Assembly (NCBI GenBank): GCA_029558315.1
Contig: JAKQFQ010000472.1
Coordinates: 1 to 64,000, forward strand
DNA length: 64,000 nucleotides
Direction of reading: 5' to 3'
From: Bacillota bacterium
Lineage (GTDB): Bacteria > Bacillota > Clostridia > Lachnospirales > Lachnospiraceae
Position 1 is the first letter of the stretch. Every line of letters begins with the position of its first letter. Under the pieces are notes generated by a model. It had not been told where the DNA came from, made no database searches, and worked only from the letters and a program-made list of their open reading frames with translations. This document shows positions 42,929 through 52,763 of the stretch, piece by piece. The translations under genes and the position numbers were made by a program.

Positions 42929-43914
42929 AGGCGAAAGTAAGTGTTATTATTCCGAATTATAACGGAGAAGCCTATCTGAATCAGTGCTTGGACAGTTTGT
43001 TACAGCAGGATGTTCGATCATTTGAAATCATTATTGTAGATGATGCATCAACAGATCACAGCATAGAAGAGGCAAAGAAAAAGTATCCGGAAAATGATGC
43101 ATTTCCACAGACCAAATATCTGATGCATGAATCAAATCAGGGATTTTGTAAATCTGTGAATGACGGAATTAAGATGGCATCGAGTCCTTATGTAATTCTC
43201 TTAAATAATGACACCGTTGTGGATGCAGCATTTGTCAGGGAGCTCTATCAGGCAATTCATTGTTCTGAAAAGATCTTTTCAGTAGGTGCCAAGATGGTTT
43301 CTTTGAAAGATCCGGATATTATGGATGACGGTGGAGATTATTATTGCTCCCTTGGATGGGCATTTGCACCGGCAAAGGATCGACCGGCGATTAATTATAT
43401 GAAGAAGGCCAGAATATTTGCTTCCTGTGGAGGCGCTGCGATATATCGAAAGAAGCTGCTTGAAGAACTGGGAATGTTTGATGAAAATCATTTTGCTTAT
43501 TTGGAGGATATTGATATTGGCTATCGAGCACGTTTGATGGGATATGTTAATGTATTTGCTCCACAGGCACTGGTTTATCATGCAGGGAGTGCAGCATCGG
43601 GATCAAGGTACAATGATTTCAAGGCAAGATTATCTGCAAGAAATAGTATCTATCTGATTTATAAGAATATGCCGATATGGCAGATTGTTCTGAATATGCC
43701 GCACCTGATCATCGGGTTTATGCTTAAGATAGTTTTCTATATTTTAAAACATATGGGGCATACTTATCTTAGTGGAATCAAGGAAGGTATAGAATTGTGC
43801 AGGACAGAAGAAGGACGTAAACACCGTATGGATTTTAAACGGGTTGGGTTAGGCAGATTATTGATACTTGAGGCAGAACTTTTGACAAACACGGTACGTA
43901 GGGTAATTGGATAA
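42925..43914 (+). CDS. Glycosyltransferase family 2
   Basis: VSVIIPNYNGEAYLNQCLDSLL, VDDASTD, LLNNDTVV. Confidence 0.88.
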   Translation: MKAKVSVIIPNYNGEAYLNQCLDSLLQQDVRSFEIIIVDDASTDHSIEEAKKKYPENDAFPQTKYLMHESNQGFCKSVNDGIKMASSPYVILLNNDTVVDAAFVRELYQAIHCSEKIFSVGAKMVSLKDPDIMDDGGDYYCSLGWAFAPAKDRPAINYMKKARIFASCGGAAIYRKKLLEELGMFDENHFAYLEDIDIGYRARLMGYVNVFAPQALVYHAGSAASGSRYNDFKARLSARNSIYLIYKNMPIWQIVLNMPHLIIGFMLKIVFYILKHMGHTYLSGIKEGIELCRTEEGRKHRMDFKRVGLGRLLILEAELLTNTVRRVIG

Positions 43915-43919
43915 AAATG

Positions 43920-43948
43920 TTGTTTTTTAGTCCGTGGTATTGTAAAAT
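43920..43948 (+). promoter_or_regulatory. Possible promoter upstream of sugar transferase
   Basis: TTGTTT - 17 nt - TAAAAT just after the GT2 stop codon. Confidence 0.35.
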
Positions 43949-44005
43949 GTTATCTGAGTGTGCGTTGAAGCGGCTCATAAAACAGTCGTAGTATGGAGGC
44001 TAGGC

Positions 44006-45415
44006 ATGATAAGAGATAACCAGCGTGTTTTAAATCAGATTCATGTATTGCTGGACGCCTTTGTGATTGGTGCTTCATATTTGCTGGCATGGTATATCAA
44101 GTTTGTGGTATTTCGCAACGAGGCAGATGTAGGCGTTGGAGTCCTGCCGCAGGAAACTTATTTTACCGCATTATATTTCATCGTACCTATCTATTTGGTT
44201 CTTTATTACTGCTGCGGATTATATATGTCCAAACGTTACTCCAGCAGCAAGCGTGAAGTATATAATATAATCAAGGCTAATACCATTGGATTGGGATTGT
44301 TTTTTGGAATTTTGTTTAGTGCTAAGATTATTGATTTCTCCAGGTCCATGATATTTATCTTTTTTGTATTAGCCAGTATTTTTGAGATCTGTGTAAGACA
44401 ATGGCTTCGCAAGATTCTGCGTACAATACGCAAAAAAGGTTATAATATTAAGTATATTCTCCTGGTGGGATATTCAAGAGCTGCAGAGAAATACATCAAC
44501 AGAATTATGGAGAATCCGCAATGGGGATATGTGGTTTGTGGAATTTTGGATGATAAGATTCCGGCAGGCACAATGTACCGAGGCGTTAAAGTTTTAGGAA
44601 GAATTGATAATATTCATGTGATTTTACCTGAAAATAAGATTGATGAGATTGGAATTTCACTGGCATTGGAAGATTATGACAGATTGGAAGAATTGGTGAA
44701 TATCTGTGAGAAATCGGGTGTTCATACTAAGTTTATTCCGGACTATAACAGCGTCATTCCGTCCAGACCATATATTGAAGATTTGACAGGACTTGCCGTA
44801 ATAAATATTCGGCATGTACCATTGACCAATACCGCAAATATATTTTTGAAGAGAACAGTGGATTTGTTTGGAGCGGTATTTTGTATTATTCTGTTTTCTC
44901 CGGTGATGTTGTTTTCTGCCATTTTGATCAAGATTTCGGATGGCGGTAAGGTAATCTTCTCGCAGGAGAGGGTCGGACTTCATAACAAATCGTTTCAAAT
45001 GTACAAATTCCGTACAATGAGGGAACAAAAGGAAGAAGACGAAAAACTGGGTTGGACGAAAAAAGGCGATCCCAGAGTAACTCCAATAGGACGGTTCTTA
45101 AGACGAACCAGTTTCGATGAACTGCCGCAGATGTTTAATGTTTTAAGAGGCGACATGTCACTGATTGGACCAAGACCGGAACGGCCTCAGTTCGTAGAGC
45201 AGTTCAGGGAAGAAATTCCAAGATACATGATTAAACATCAGGTTCGGCCTGGTATTACCGGTTGGGCACAGATTAATGGATATCGTGGTAATACTTCTAT
45301 TAGAAAACGAATAGAGTTTGACTTATACTATATCGAGAACTGGACTCTGTTGTTTGATATAAAGATACTATTCCTTACTATGTTCAAGGGATTTATCAAT
45401 AAAAATGCATACTAA
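44006..45415 (+). CDS. Undecaprenyl-phosphate sugar phosphotransferase (polyprenyl glycosylphosphotransferase)
   Basis: N-terminal TMs; KRTVDLFGAVFCIILFSPVMLFSAILIKISDGGKVIFSQERVG...RTSFDELPQMFNVLRGDMSLIGPRPE. ATG 44006 after ggagg; the listed ORF starts at 43958. Confidence 0.92.
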   Translation: MIRDNQRVLNQIHVLLDAFVIGASYLLAWYIKFVVFRNEADVGVGVLPQETYFTALYFIVPIYLVLYYCCGLYMSKRYSSSKREVYNIIKANTIGLGLFFGILFSAKIIDFSRSMIFIFFVLASIFEICVRQWLRKILRTIRKKGYNIKYILLVGYSRAAEKYINRIMENPQWGYVVCGILDDKIPAGTMYRGVKVLGRIDNIHVILPENKIDEIGISLALEDYDRLEELVNICEKSGVHTKFIPDYNSVIPSRPYIEDLTGLAVINIRHVPLTNTANIFLKRTVDLFGAVFCIILFSPVMLFSAILIKISDGGKVIFSQERVGLHNKSFQMYKFRTMREQKEEDEKLGWTKKGDPRVTPIGRFLRRTSFDELPQMFNVLRGDMSLIGPRPERPQFVEQFREEIPRYMIKHQVRPGITGWAQINGYRGNTSIRKRIEFDLYYIENWTLLFDIKILFLTMFKGFINKNAY

Positions 45416-45452
45416 GGCATAAAAATGTGCCTATGAATTAAAGGAGAAACAC

Positions 45453-46571
45453 ATGAGTAGAGAGAATGCAAATGGACCTGTTAAAAGGAGTGAAGGAACA
45501 CCACGAAGAACCTCAAAAAAGAAAGCAAGAAAAAAACGTAATTTTTTCATCATACTGACGATTGAAATTTTTGCTATTTGCATTTTAGGCGTATTCTTAT
45601 GGGCCGTATTTCAGGGAACAAAGACGCAGAAAATAAATATTGAAGTAAGTGCCAATGAAGGAACGCAGGACTACTTTGATGAGGTTAATGATTCCACCGA
45701 GAATGGTGGCGGATATATGCAGGTTGCATTATTTGGAGTAGATTCCAGAGAAGGTGCACTGGACAAAAATACACGTTCAGACAGCATTATTATAGCATGT
45801 GTTAACAACGATACAGGAGATGTTAAGCTTGTCAGTATTTTCCGTGATACCTATTTAAATCTTAGCAATGACAGCTATAATAAATGTAATGGTGCATATG
45901 CTACAGGTGGACCGGAACAGGCTGTTACCATGTTGAATATGAACCTTGACTTAAATATTACAAACTATGTTACGGTAGGCTTCAGAGGAGTAGTAGAGAC
46001 AATTGATTCTTTGGGCGGTGTTCCGATTGAAATAAGCAGTGCAGAGATTGGTTACTTAAATGATTATCAGTATTGTATCGCAGAGGATCTTGGCATCTCC
46101 AATTATAATAAAGTCAGTTCAGAAGGACTGCAGACCTTAGACGGATTACAGGCTTGTGCATATTGCCGTATCCGATATACTGCAGGAGATGATTTCAGAC
46201 GAGCAGAGAGACAGAGAACCGTACTGACACAGATGTCTGAGCAGGCCAAGCTAGCCAATGCTGCTACATTGACAACAATTGCGACCAATGCATTTGATAA
46301 CGTCGTAACTAATTTTGACTTAGATACCATCCTGGGTGTTGCAACAAATGTAAGTAATTATACTGTAGTTGGATCAGAAGGCTTTCCGTTTACGGATTAC
46401 AGAGCAACAGGTACAATTGGAGGAAAGGGAAGCTGCGTCATTCCGACAGATTTAGTAACCAATGTTTCCATGTTACATGAGTTTTTGTTTGGTACACAAA
46501 ACTATGATCCGACACCAACTGTTCATGAGTGTAGTGAACATATTGCCGCTGATACTTCACCATATTTATAG
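45453..46571 (+). CDS. LCP (LytR-CpsA-Psr) family protein
   Basis: N-terminal TM; VALFGVDSREGALDKNTRSDSIIIACVN, LVSIFRDTYLNL, CRIRYTAGDDFRRAERQR. Confidence 0.92.
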   Translation: MSRENANGPVKRSEGTPRRTSKKKARKKRNFFIILTIEIFAICILGVFLWAVFQGTKTQKINIEVSANEGTQDYFDEVNDSTENGGGYMQVALFGVDSREGALDKNTRSDSIIIACVNNDTGDVKLVSIFRDTYLNLSNDSYNKCNGAYATGGPEQAVTMLNMNLDLNITNYVTVGFRGVVETIDSLGGVPIEISSAEIGYLNDYQYCIAEDLGISNYNKVSSEGLQTLDGLQACAYCRIRYTAGDDFRRAERQRTVLTQMSEQAKLANAATLTTIATNAFDNVVTNFDLDTILGVATNVSNYTVVGSEGFPFTDYRATGTIGGKGSCVIPTDLVTNVSMLHEFLFGTQNYDPTPTVHECSEHIAADTSPYL

Positions 46572-46591
46572 AGTGAAAAATGAAATGCTTG

Positions 46592-46617
46592 AAGGGACCG
46601 GCTTCGGTCCCTTTTTA
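46592..46617 (+). terminator. Rho-independent terminator
   Basis: AAGGGACCG-GCTT-CGGTCCCTTTTT. Confidence 0.9.
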
Positions 46618-46649
46618 ACAAATGTAGTATCATTTGGTTGGAGGAAGAA

Positions 46650-47657
46650 ATGAAGAATGTTGATGTAATAATACCAACCTATAAACCGACTCAAAAACTG
46701 AAGAAGATCATTCAGATGCTGAATCGTCAAACCTATCCAATTCATCGGATCATCTTAATCAATACAGAAGAAAAGTATTTTAATAATTTCTTTTATGGAA
46801 TCAATTTTCTGGAAAACTATCACAATCTTGTGATACGCCATATTTCAAAGCTTGAATTCGATCATGGAATGACAAGGCGATTTGGAGTGGGGTTATCGGA
46901 TGCGGATTATTTTATTTGTATGACGGATGATGCAATTCCATCGAATCGAGAACTGATAGCCAACTTACTGCAACCTTTGCTGGAGCAAAAAGCCGTGGTG
47001 TCCTATGCAAGACAACTACCCAGAAAGCGTTCCTCGGAGGTTGAGAAGTTTACGAGAAAGTTTAATTATCCGGATCGGTCCTGTATCAAATCAAAGAAGG
47101 ATGAAGCTGAATTAGGAATCAAAACATATTTTTGCTCAAATGTATGTGCGGCTTATGATCGTTTAGTTTATGATGAACTTGGCGGTTTTGTAAAGCATAC
47201 GATATTTAATGAAGACATGATTTATGCTTATACGGCTATTCAGGCAGGATACTCAATTGCATATACTGCAGATGCCTGTGTAAAACATGCACATCATTAT
47301 ACAAACATTCAACAGCTTAAGAGAAATTTTGATTTGGGAGTCTCACAGGCCAAACATCCGGAAATATTTCAGAATATTTCGTCCAGTTCAGAAGGAAAGA
47401 AGATGGTGGAGCAGACTGCAGAATATCTCAAACGAAGTGGACGGAGTAAGAGAATTCCGGGGATGTATCTGACCAGCGCTTATAAGTATCTGGGATATCA
47501 GCTGGGGAAGCATTACCGATGGCTTCCTAAGAAAATGATTATGAGATTAACACTGAACACATACTATTGGTATAAGGATGATGAAGATTCCATAAAGGTA
47601 GACCGCAATAGTGGCTATGGACGTTCTGAGGCGGAAGACAGTTGGAACAAGAAATAA
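46650..47657 (+). CDS. Glycosyltransferase family 2 (rhamnosyltransferase-like)
   Basis: VDVIIPTYKPTQKLKKIIQMLNRQTYP, MTDDAIP; the listed ORF starts at 46638. Confidence 0.85.
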   Translation: MKNVDVIIPTYKPTQKLKKIIQMLNRQTYPIHRIILINTEEKYFNNFFYGINFLENYHNLVIRHISKLEFDHGMTRRFGVGLSDADYFICMTDDAIPSNRELIANLLQPLLEQKAVVSYARQLPRKRSSEVEKFTRKFNYPDRSCIKSKKDEAELGIKTYFCSNVCAAYDRLVYDELGGFVKHTIFNEDMIYAYTAIQAGYSIAYTADACVKHAHHYTNIQQLKRNFDLGVSQAKHPEIFQNISSSSEGKKMVEQTAEYLKRSGRSKRIPGMYLTSAYKYLGYQLGKHYRWLPKKMIMRLTLNTYYWYKDDEDSIKVDRNSGYGRSEAEDSWNKK

Positions 47658-47678
47658 CAAACAGGGAGGAATTACACG

Positions 47679-49520
47679 ATGTGTGGTATTGTTGGTTATA
47701 TTGGAAAAGAACAGGCAGCCCCAATTATTCTGGATGGCTTGGCCAAATTAGAGTATAGAGGATATGATTCTGCGGGAATGGCAATCGCAGGAGAGGATCA
47801 TCAAATTAACTACAAGAAGGCTGTAGGCAGATTGAAGGTATTAGAAGAATTGACTCATGGCGGAGAGACTATGCCTGGAACAGCCGGAATTGGCCATACC
47901 AGATGGGCAACGCATGGTGCACCGAGTGATGTGAACTCTCATCCGCATTTTAACAAAGAAAAGACGATTGCGGTAGTGCATAACGGTATTATTGAGAACT
48001 ATATCTATTTACGGGATTATCTTATGAAAAAGGGGTATGAATTTATCTCTCAGACAGATACGGAAGTGCTGGCACATATGCTGGATTATTATTATAAAGG
48101 GAATCCACTTGAGGCAATCACTAAGGTTATGCACAGAGTAGAGGGTTCTTACGCACTTGGTGTCCTTTTTGCTGACCAGCCGGATCAGTTGTTTGCAGTT
48201 CGTAAAGACAGTCCCTTGATTGTTGGACAGAATGAAGATGGATGTTTCATCGCATCAGACGTGCCGGCTATCTTAAAATATACCAGAAAAGTGTATTTTG
48301 TTGAGAACCAGGAGGTTGTACGACTTCGTGAGGACCATATGCATTTCTACACAATAGATGAAGAAGAAATACATAAGGAACCGACTTTAATTGACTGGGA
48401 TGCCAATGCTGCTGAGAAATGCGGTTATGAACATTTCATGTTAAAGGAGATGTATGAGCAGCCAAAGGCAATCAAAGAGACGCTGATGCCTCAGAATAAT
48501 CCAAGGATTCGAGGTGACGAGATTACCATAGAAGAACTGGATATGACTGACGATGAATTACGCGCGATTAAGAAACTTCATATAGTAGCATGTGGTTCTG
48601 CTTATCATGCAGGTGTTACAGGAAAATATGTAATCGAGGGACTTGCAAGAGTGTCGGTGGAAGTGGATCTTGCTTCAGAGTTCCGTTATCGGAATCCGAT
48701 TTTGGAGGAAGGATCTATGGTCATTGTAATCAGTCAGTCCGGTGAGACTGCAGATACGCTGGCTGCATTGCGAGAGTCAAAAGCTCGTGGATTTAAGGTA
48801 TTGGGAATTGTCAATGTGGTAGGAAGTTCGATCGCCAGAGAAGCCGATAAGGTGATGTATACTTGGGCCGGACCGGAGATCGCAGTGGCTACGACGAAAG
48901 CATATAGCGCTCAGCTGATTGCATTGTATCTTCTGGCAATGAAACTTGCCAGAGTGAATAATACAGTGACCAAAGAGGAGTATCAGAAGCTTCTGTGTGA
49001 TATTAAACTTTTGCCGGATCAGGTAGAATTATTACTGAATAACAAAAATCATATACAGAAATTTGCTAATCGCTATATTGGCGCTAAGGATGTATTTTTC
49101 ATTGGAAGAGGAATTGACTATGCAATTTCACTGGAAGGATCATTGAAATTGAAAGAAATCTCATACATTCATTCTGAGGCATATGCAGCTGGAGAATTAA
49201 AGCATGGAACCATTTCTCTAATCGAAGATAAAACGCTGGTTGCAGCGGTATCTACGCAGGAGGCATTGTATCAGAAGACAATTAGTAATATGTTAGAATT
49301 AAAGGCAAGAGGAGCTTTCGTTCTTGCAGTTACCAATGAAGATAATAAAGCAATTGAGAAGGAAGCAGATTATGTCATTTATATTCCGAAGACAAATGCT
49401 TATTTTACCAATAGCCTTGCAATTATTCCTTTACAGTTATTTTCCTACTATGTTTCGCTTGGAAAAGGATGCGACGTGGATAAACCTAGAAATCTTGCAA
49501 AATCAGTTACTGTAGAATAG
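47679..49520 (+). CDS. glmS: Glutamine-fructose-6-phosphate aminotransferase
   Basis: MCGIVGYIGKEQA N-terminal Cys, GHTRWATHGAPSDVNSHPH, SIS motifs, C-terminal KSVTVE. Confidence 0.96.
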   Translation: MCGIVGYIGKEQAAPIILDGLAKLEYRGYDSAGMAIAGEDHQINYKKAVGRLKVLEELTHGGETMPGTAGIGHTRWATHGAPSDVNSHPHFNKEKTIAVVHNGIIENYIYLRDYLMKKGYEFISQTDTEVLAHMLDYYYKGNPLEAITKVMHRVEGSYALGVLFADQPDQLFAVRKDSPLIVGQNEDGCFIASDVPAILKYTRKVYFVENQEVVRLREDHMHFYTIDEEEIHKEPTLIDWDANAAEKCGYEHFMLKEMYEQPKAIKETLMPQNNPRIRGDEITIEELDMTDDELRAIKKLHIVACGSAYHAGVTGKYVIEGLARVSVEVDLASEFRYRNPILEEGSMVIVISQSGETADTLAALRESKARGFKVLGIVNVVGSSIAREADKVMYTWAGPEIAVATTKAYSAQLIALYLLAMKLARVNNTVTKEEYQKLLCDIKLLPDQVELLLNNKNHIQKFANRYIGAKDVFFIGRGIDYAISLEGSLKLKEISYIHSEAYAAGELKHGTISLIEDKTLVAAVSTQEALYQKTISNMLELKARGAFVLAVTNEDNKAIEKEADYVIYIPKTNAYFTNSLAIIPLQLFSYYVSLGKGCDVDKPRNLAKSVTVE

Positions 49521-49645
49521 AAAAAATTGACAGAAGATTTTAACGAAATCAGCATGTTTTTATCACACTATTTTCACAGTCCGGACCTAGAATGGGAATA
49601 TCCAAATAAGTTTGGAAGTATATTTTAGGAAAGAGGGCTTTTAGC

Positions 49646-50980
49646 ATGGAAGAAAACAGGCAAACGGTAGTGATTGGCGGTACAGAAGACCGTAGTGGTG
49701 GTACGTATCAGGATCAACATCCAGAGTACCATGCACAGGCTTACCAGTACAACAAACAGGAGAGTATCCCTCCATCAGCAAAGCGACAGGCGGGATTTCT
49801 TAAGAAAATATGTTTCATGTGTATTCTGGGGCTGATTTTTGGAGTATGCAGTGCGGTGGCCTTTTATGCAGTTTACGATGTAAGAAATGCATTTATGCAT
49901 GAACAGGAAACACAGAACAGTGAAAGCACGGCTGCAGAAGCCGAATCAGACAAGCCAAATATGCTTCAGGCAAGTAATGTCACCACCACTGTTGTTACAG
50001 ATGTAACAGAGGTGGTAGAGCAGGTAATGCCATCCATTGTTTCAATTACCAATAACTACACGTATTCTATGTATTACTATGATTCACAGGCTCAGGAAAG
50101 TGGATCGGGAATTATTATAGGTGAAGATGAACAGGAATTGCTGATAGCAACGAATTATCATGTTATAGAAAATGCAGAGGAACTGACAGTAACATTTTTC
50201 AATAATTCAGAAGCAGACGCTGTGGTCAAAGGCAGAGACAGCTCGATGGATCTGGCCGTTATTGCTGTAAATATTGCAGATCTTGATGATGCAACACTGA
50301 ACGCAATATCTGTTGCGAAGCTTGGAGATTCAGATAGTCTCAAAGTAGGAGAACCTGTGATTGCGATTGGTAATGCTTTGGGTTATGGACAGTCCGTAAC
50401 AACCGGTGTTATCAGTGCCATGAATCGTGAGATTGATATGAATGGTATGGGTGGAACCTTTCTCCAGACTGATGCTGCAATCAATCCAGGGAATTCCGGA
50501 GGTGCATTACTCAATATTAGCGGTGAAGTGATTGGAATTAACTCTAATAAAATAGGTGGTTCAACTGTAGAAGGAATGGGATATGCGATTCCTATTTCAG
50601 CGGCTGAACCCATCATTGAAGATTTAGTGCAAAGAGAAACAAGAGTTCCGCTAAGCGAGGACGAACAGGGATATTTGGGGATTAGCGGTGCAACAATAAC
50701 ACCGCAGGAAAGAGCTTATTATGGATACCCGAATGGAGTCTATGTAGCTAATGTATATCAGAATTCTGCTGCTGCTGAAGCAGGGATTAAGCAGGGGGAT
50801 TTTATTACTTCTGTGAACGGCGAAGAAGTATTCTCAATGGAAGAGTTACAGCAGCTATTATCGACTTACGAAGGCGGTACCACGGTAGAGATTGGAGTGA
50901 GCAGAGTGTCTGCAAACCGATATCGAGAGCTGAGCGTTGATGTGACGTTACAGTACAAGAGTGAAATTTCTTTTCATTAA
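49646..50980 (+). CDS. HtrA/DegP-like S1C serine protease with PDZ domain, membrane-anchored
   Basis: N-terminal TM, ATNYHVI (His), MDLAVI (Asp), NPGNSGGAL (Ser), C-terminal PDZ. Confidence 0.92.
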   Translation: MEENRQTVVIGGTEDRSGGTYQDQHPEYHAQAYQYNKQESIPPSAKRQAGFLKKICFMCILGLIFGVCSAVAFYAVYDVRNAFMHEQETQNSESTAAEAESDKPNMLQASNVTTTVVTDVTEVVEQVMPSIVSITNNYTYSMYYYDSQAQESGSGIIIGEDEQELLIATNYHVIENAEELTVTFFNNSEADAVVKGRDSSMDLAVIAVNIADLDDATLNAISVAKLGDSDSLKVGEPVIAIGNALGYGQSVTTGVISAMNREIDMNGMGGTFLQTDAAINPGNSGGALLNISGEVIGINSNKIGGSTVEGMGYAIPISAAEPIIEDLVQRETRVPLSEDEQGYLGISGATITPQERAYYGYPNGVYVANVYQNSAAAEAGIKQGDFITSVNGEEVFSMEELQQLLSTYEGGTTVEIGVSRVSANRYRELSVDVTLQYKSEISFH

Positions 50981-51050
50981 GAAGATTGACTCTTAAAAAG
51001 GATGCGCCTGTGCGCTGACAGGACAAGAAAACAAAAGTGAGGGATAACGC

Positions 51051-52670
51051 ATGGGCGATAATGAAAACAAAGACGGAGAATATGAACAGGTTTGCTGTAT
51101 GTGCCACAGAACTGAAAGTACAGCGGGGAAAATGTTACGATTGCCAATCAATCTCTATGTTTGTGCGAGCTGTATGGATAATATATCGAAAATGATGGAT
51201 GAAGAGTTCGGAAAACTGACAACAAACGGTCAGATGAACTATGAACAGCTGGCTGCGATGTATCAGAATATGGATTTAACGAAGGAAATGCCCAAAGAGG
51301 ATGTAAATCAGAAAGAAGATGTAAATCAGAAAGAAGAAGTAAATCAGAAAGAAGATACAGCTCGACAAGAAGATACAAACCAGAAAGAGAATGAGAAGAA
51401 AGAACCGACTGTTACTCTGACGGAACCGGATGAACCTGAAAAGACGAATCCGGTTCTGCCCGAGCAACCGGATAATCAAAAGCCCGGACAAGCCAAAGGG
51501 CAGATTCCAAGATTCAGCTTTATTAATTTTGCTGATTTGCAGGGAGAATTGGGACTTGGTGGACGGCAAAAGGTGAAAAAACGGGAAAAGGGTGAAAGAA
51601 AGCCGTTAATTGATTTGAAGGATATACCGGCACCGCATAAAATTAAAGCTCAGTTGGATGAGTATGTAGTTGGTCAGGAACATGCCAAGAAAGTAATGTC
51701 TGTTGCTGTTTATAATCACTATAAACGAGTTGCAACAGATACGATGGATGATATTGATATTGAGAAATCCAATATGCTGATGATTGGACCGACTGGCTGT
51801 GGCAAGACTTATCTTGTAAAAACACTGGCAAAGCTATTAGATGTGCCCTTGGCGATTACAGATGCAACAAGCCTGACAGAAGCCGGATATATTGGAGATG
51901 ACATCGAAAGTGTTGTCAGCAAGCTTCTGACAGCAGCTGATAATGATGTAGATAAAGCCGAACAGGGAATTATTTTCATTGATGAAATTGATAAGATCGC
52001 AAAGAAACAGAATACGAATTCACGCGATGTGAGTGGCGAATCAGTTCAGCAGGGAATGTTGAAACTATTAGAAGGGGCTGATATCGAGGTCCCTGTTGGC
52101 GCTTCATCCAAGAATGCGATGGTTCCAACAACTACAGTGAACACTAAGAATATACTATTCATTTGTGGTGGAGCATTCCCGGGACTTGAAGAGAACATTA
52201 TAGATCGAGTAAAAAAACAAACATCCATAGGGTTTAACGCGGAACTTAAATCAGGATTGAACAAAGAGAAGAACGTTTTACAGAAAGTAGAGACGCAGGA
52301 TATCAGGAAGTTTGGAATGATTCCTGAGTTCGTTGGACGTTTGCCGATGGTATTTGCATTAGAGGGACTTGATGAAGAGATGCTTGTAAAGATTCTGAAG
52401 GAACCGAAGAATGCTATATTGAAGCAATACCAGAAGCTGTTAGAATTAGATGCAGTGAACCTGAAATTTACGGATGAAGCTTTAACAACAATTGCACAAA
52501 AGGCGATGAAAAAGGAAATGGGAGCCAGAGCACTTCGCTCAATTATCGATGATTTCATGCTGGATATTATGTACGAAATCCCGAAGGACGACAATATTGG
52601 CCAGGTAACCATTACAAAAGAGTATTTAGAAGGAAAAGGTGGTCCGCTGATTGAACTGCGAGAGAACTGA
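51051..52670 (+). CDS. ClpX-family AAA+ ATPase with zinc-binding domain and extended linker
   Basis: CCMCHRTES...YVCASCMDN zinc domain, GPTGCGKTY Walker A, IIFIDEIDK Walker B, GYIG pore loop, IGF loop (TSIGFNA), GARALRS sensor 2. Confidence 0.9.
   Translation: MGDNENKDGEYEQVCCMCHRTESTAGKMLRLPINLYVCASCMDNISKMMDEEFGKLTTNGQMNYEQLAAMYQNMDLTKEMPKEDVNQKEDVNQKEEVNQKEDTARQEDTNQKENEKKEPTVTLTEPDEPEKTNPVLPEQPDNQKPGQAKGQIPRFSFINFADLQGELGLGGRQKVKKREKGERKPLIDLKDIPAPHKIKAQLDEYVVGQEHAKKVMSVAVYNHYKRVATDTMDDIDIEKSNMLMIGPTGCGKTYLVKTLAKLLDVPLAITDATSLTEAGYIGDDIESVVSKLLTAADNDVDKAEQGIIFIDEIDKIAKKQNTNSRDVSGESVQQGMLKLLEGADIEVPVGASSKNAMVPTTTVNTKNILFICGGAFPGLEENIIDRVKKQTSIGFNAELKSGLNKEKNVLQKVETQDIRKFGMIPEFVGRLPMVFALEGLDEEMLVKILKEPKNAILKQYQKLLELDAVNLKFTDEALTTIAQKAMKKEMGARALRSIIDDFMLDIMYEIPKDDNIGQVTITKEYLEGKGGPLIELREN
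51297..51392 (+). repeat. 18-bp coding repeats in the clpX-like linker
   Basis: Units gatgtaaatcagaaagaa; encodes EDVNQKEDVNQKEEVNQKEDTARQEDTNQKE. Confidence 0.85.
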
Positions 52671-52716
52671 GCAATAATGTAAGAATTAATTCATATAGAG
52701 AAAAGAGACACAAAAT

Positions 52717-52763
52717 ACATCTGATGACATAGAATAGGATAAAGTCATTGGATGTGTTTTTTT
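52717..52763 (+). terminator. Likely Rho-independent terminator after the clpX-like gene
   Basis: ACATCTGATGAC ... GTCATTGGATGT (2-nt internal mismatch) followed by gTTTTTTT. Confidence 0.6.

Noticed and set aside
47657-47679. glmS ribozyme upstream of glmS
   Set aside because: Only about 20 nt separate the upstream CDS from the glmS start; no room for the ribozyme.
49520-49645. Promoter with TTGACA at 49527 upstream of the HtrA-like gene
   Set aside because: A good -35 is present but no convincing -10 at 16-18 nt spacing, so not listed as a feature.
52046-52612. 188-aa minus-strand ORF
   Set aside because: Lies wholly antisense to the conserved AAA+ domain of the clpX-like gene; low-complexity Ser/Phe-rich composition typical of antisense shadows.
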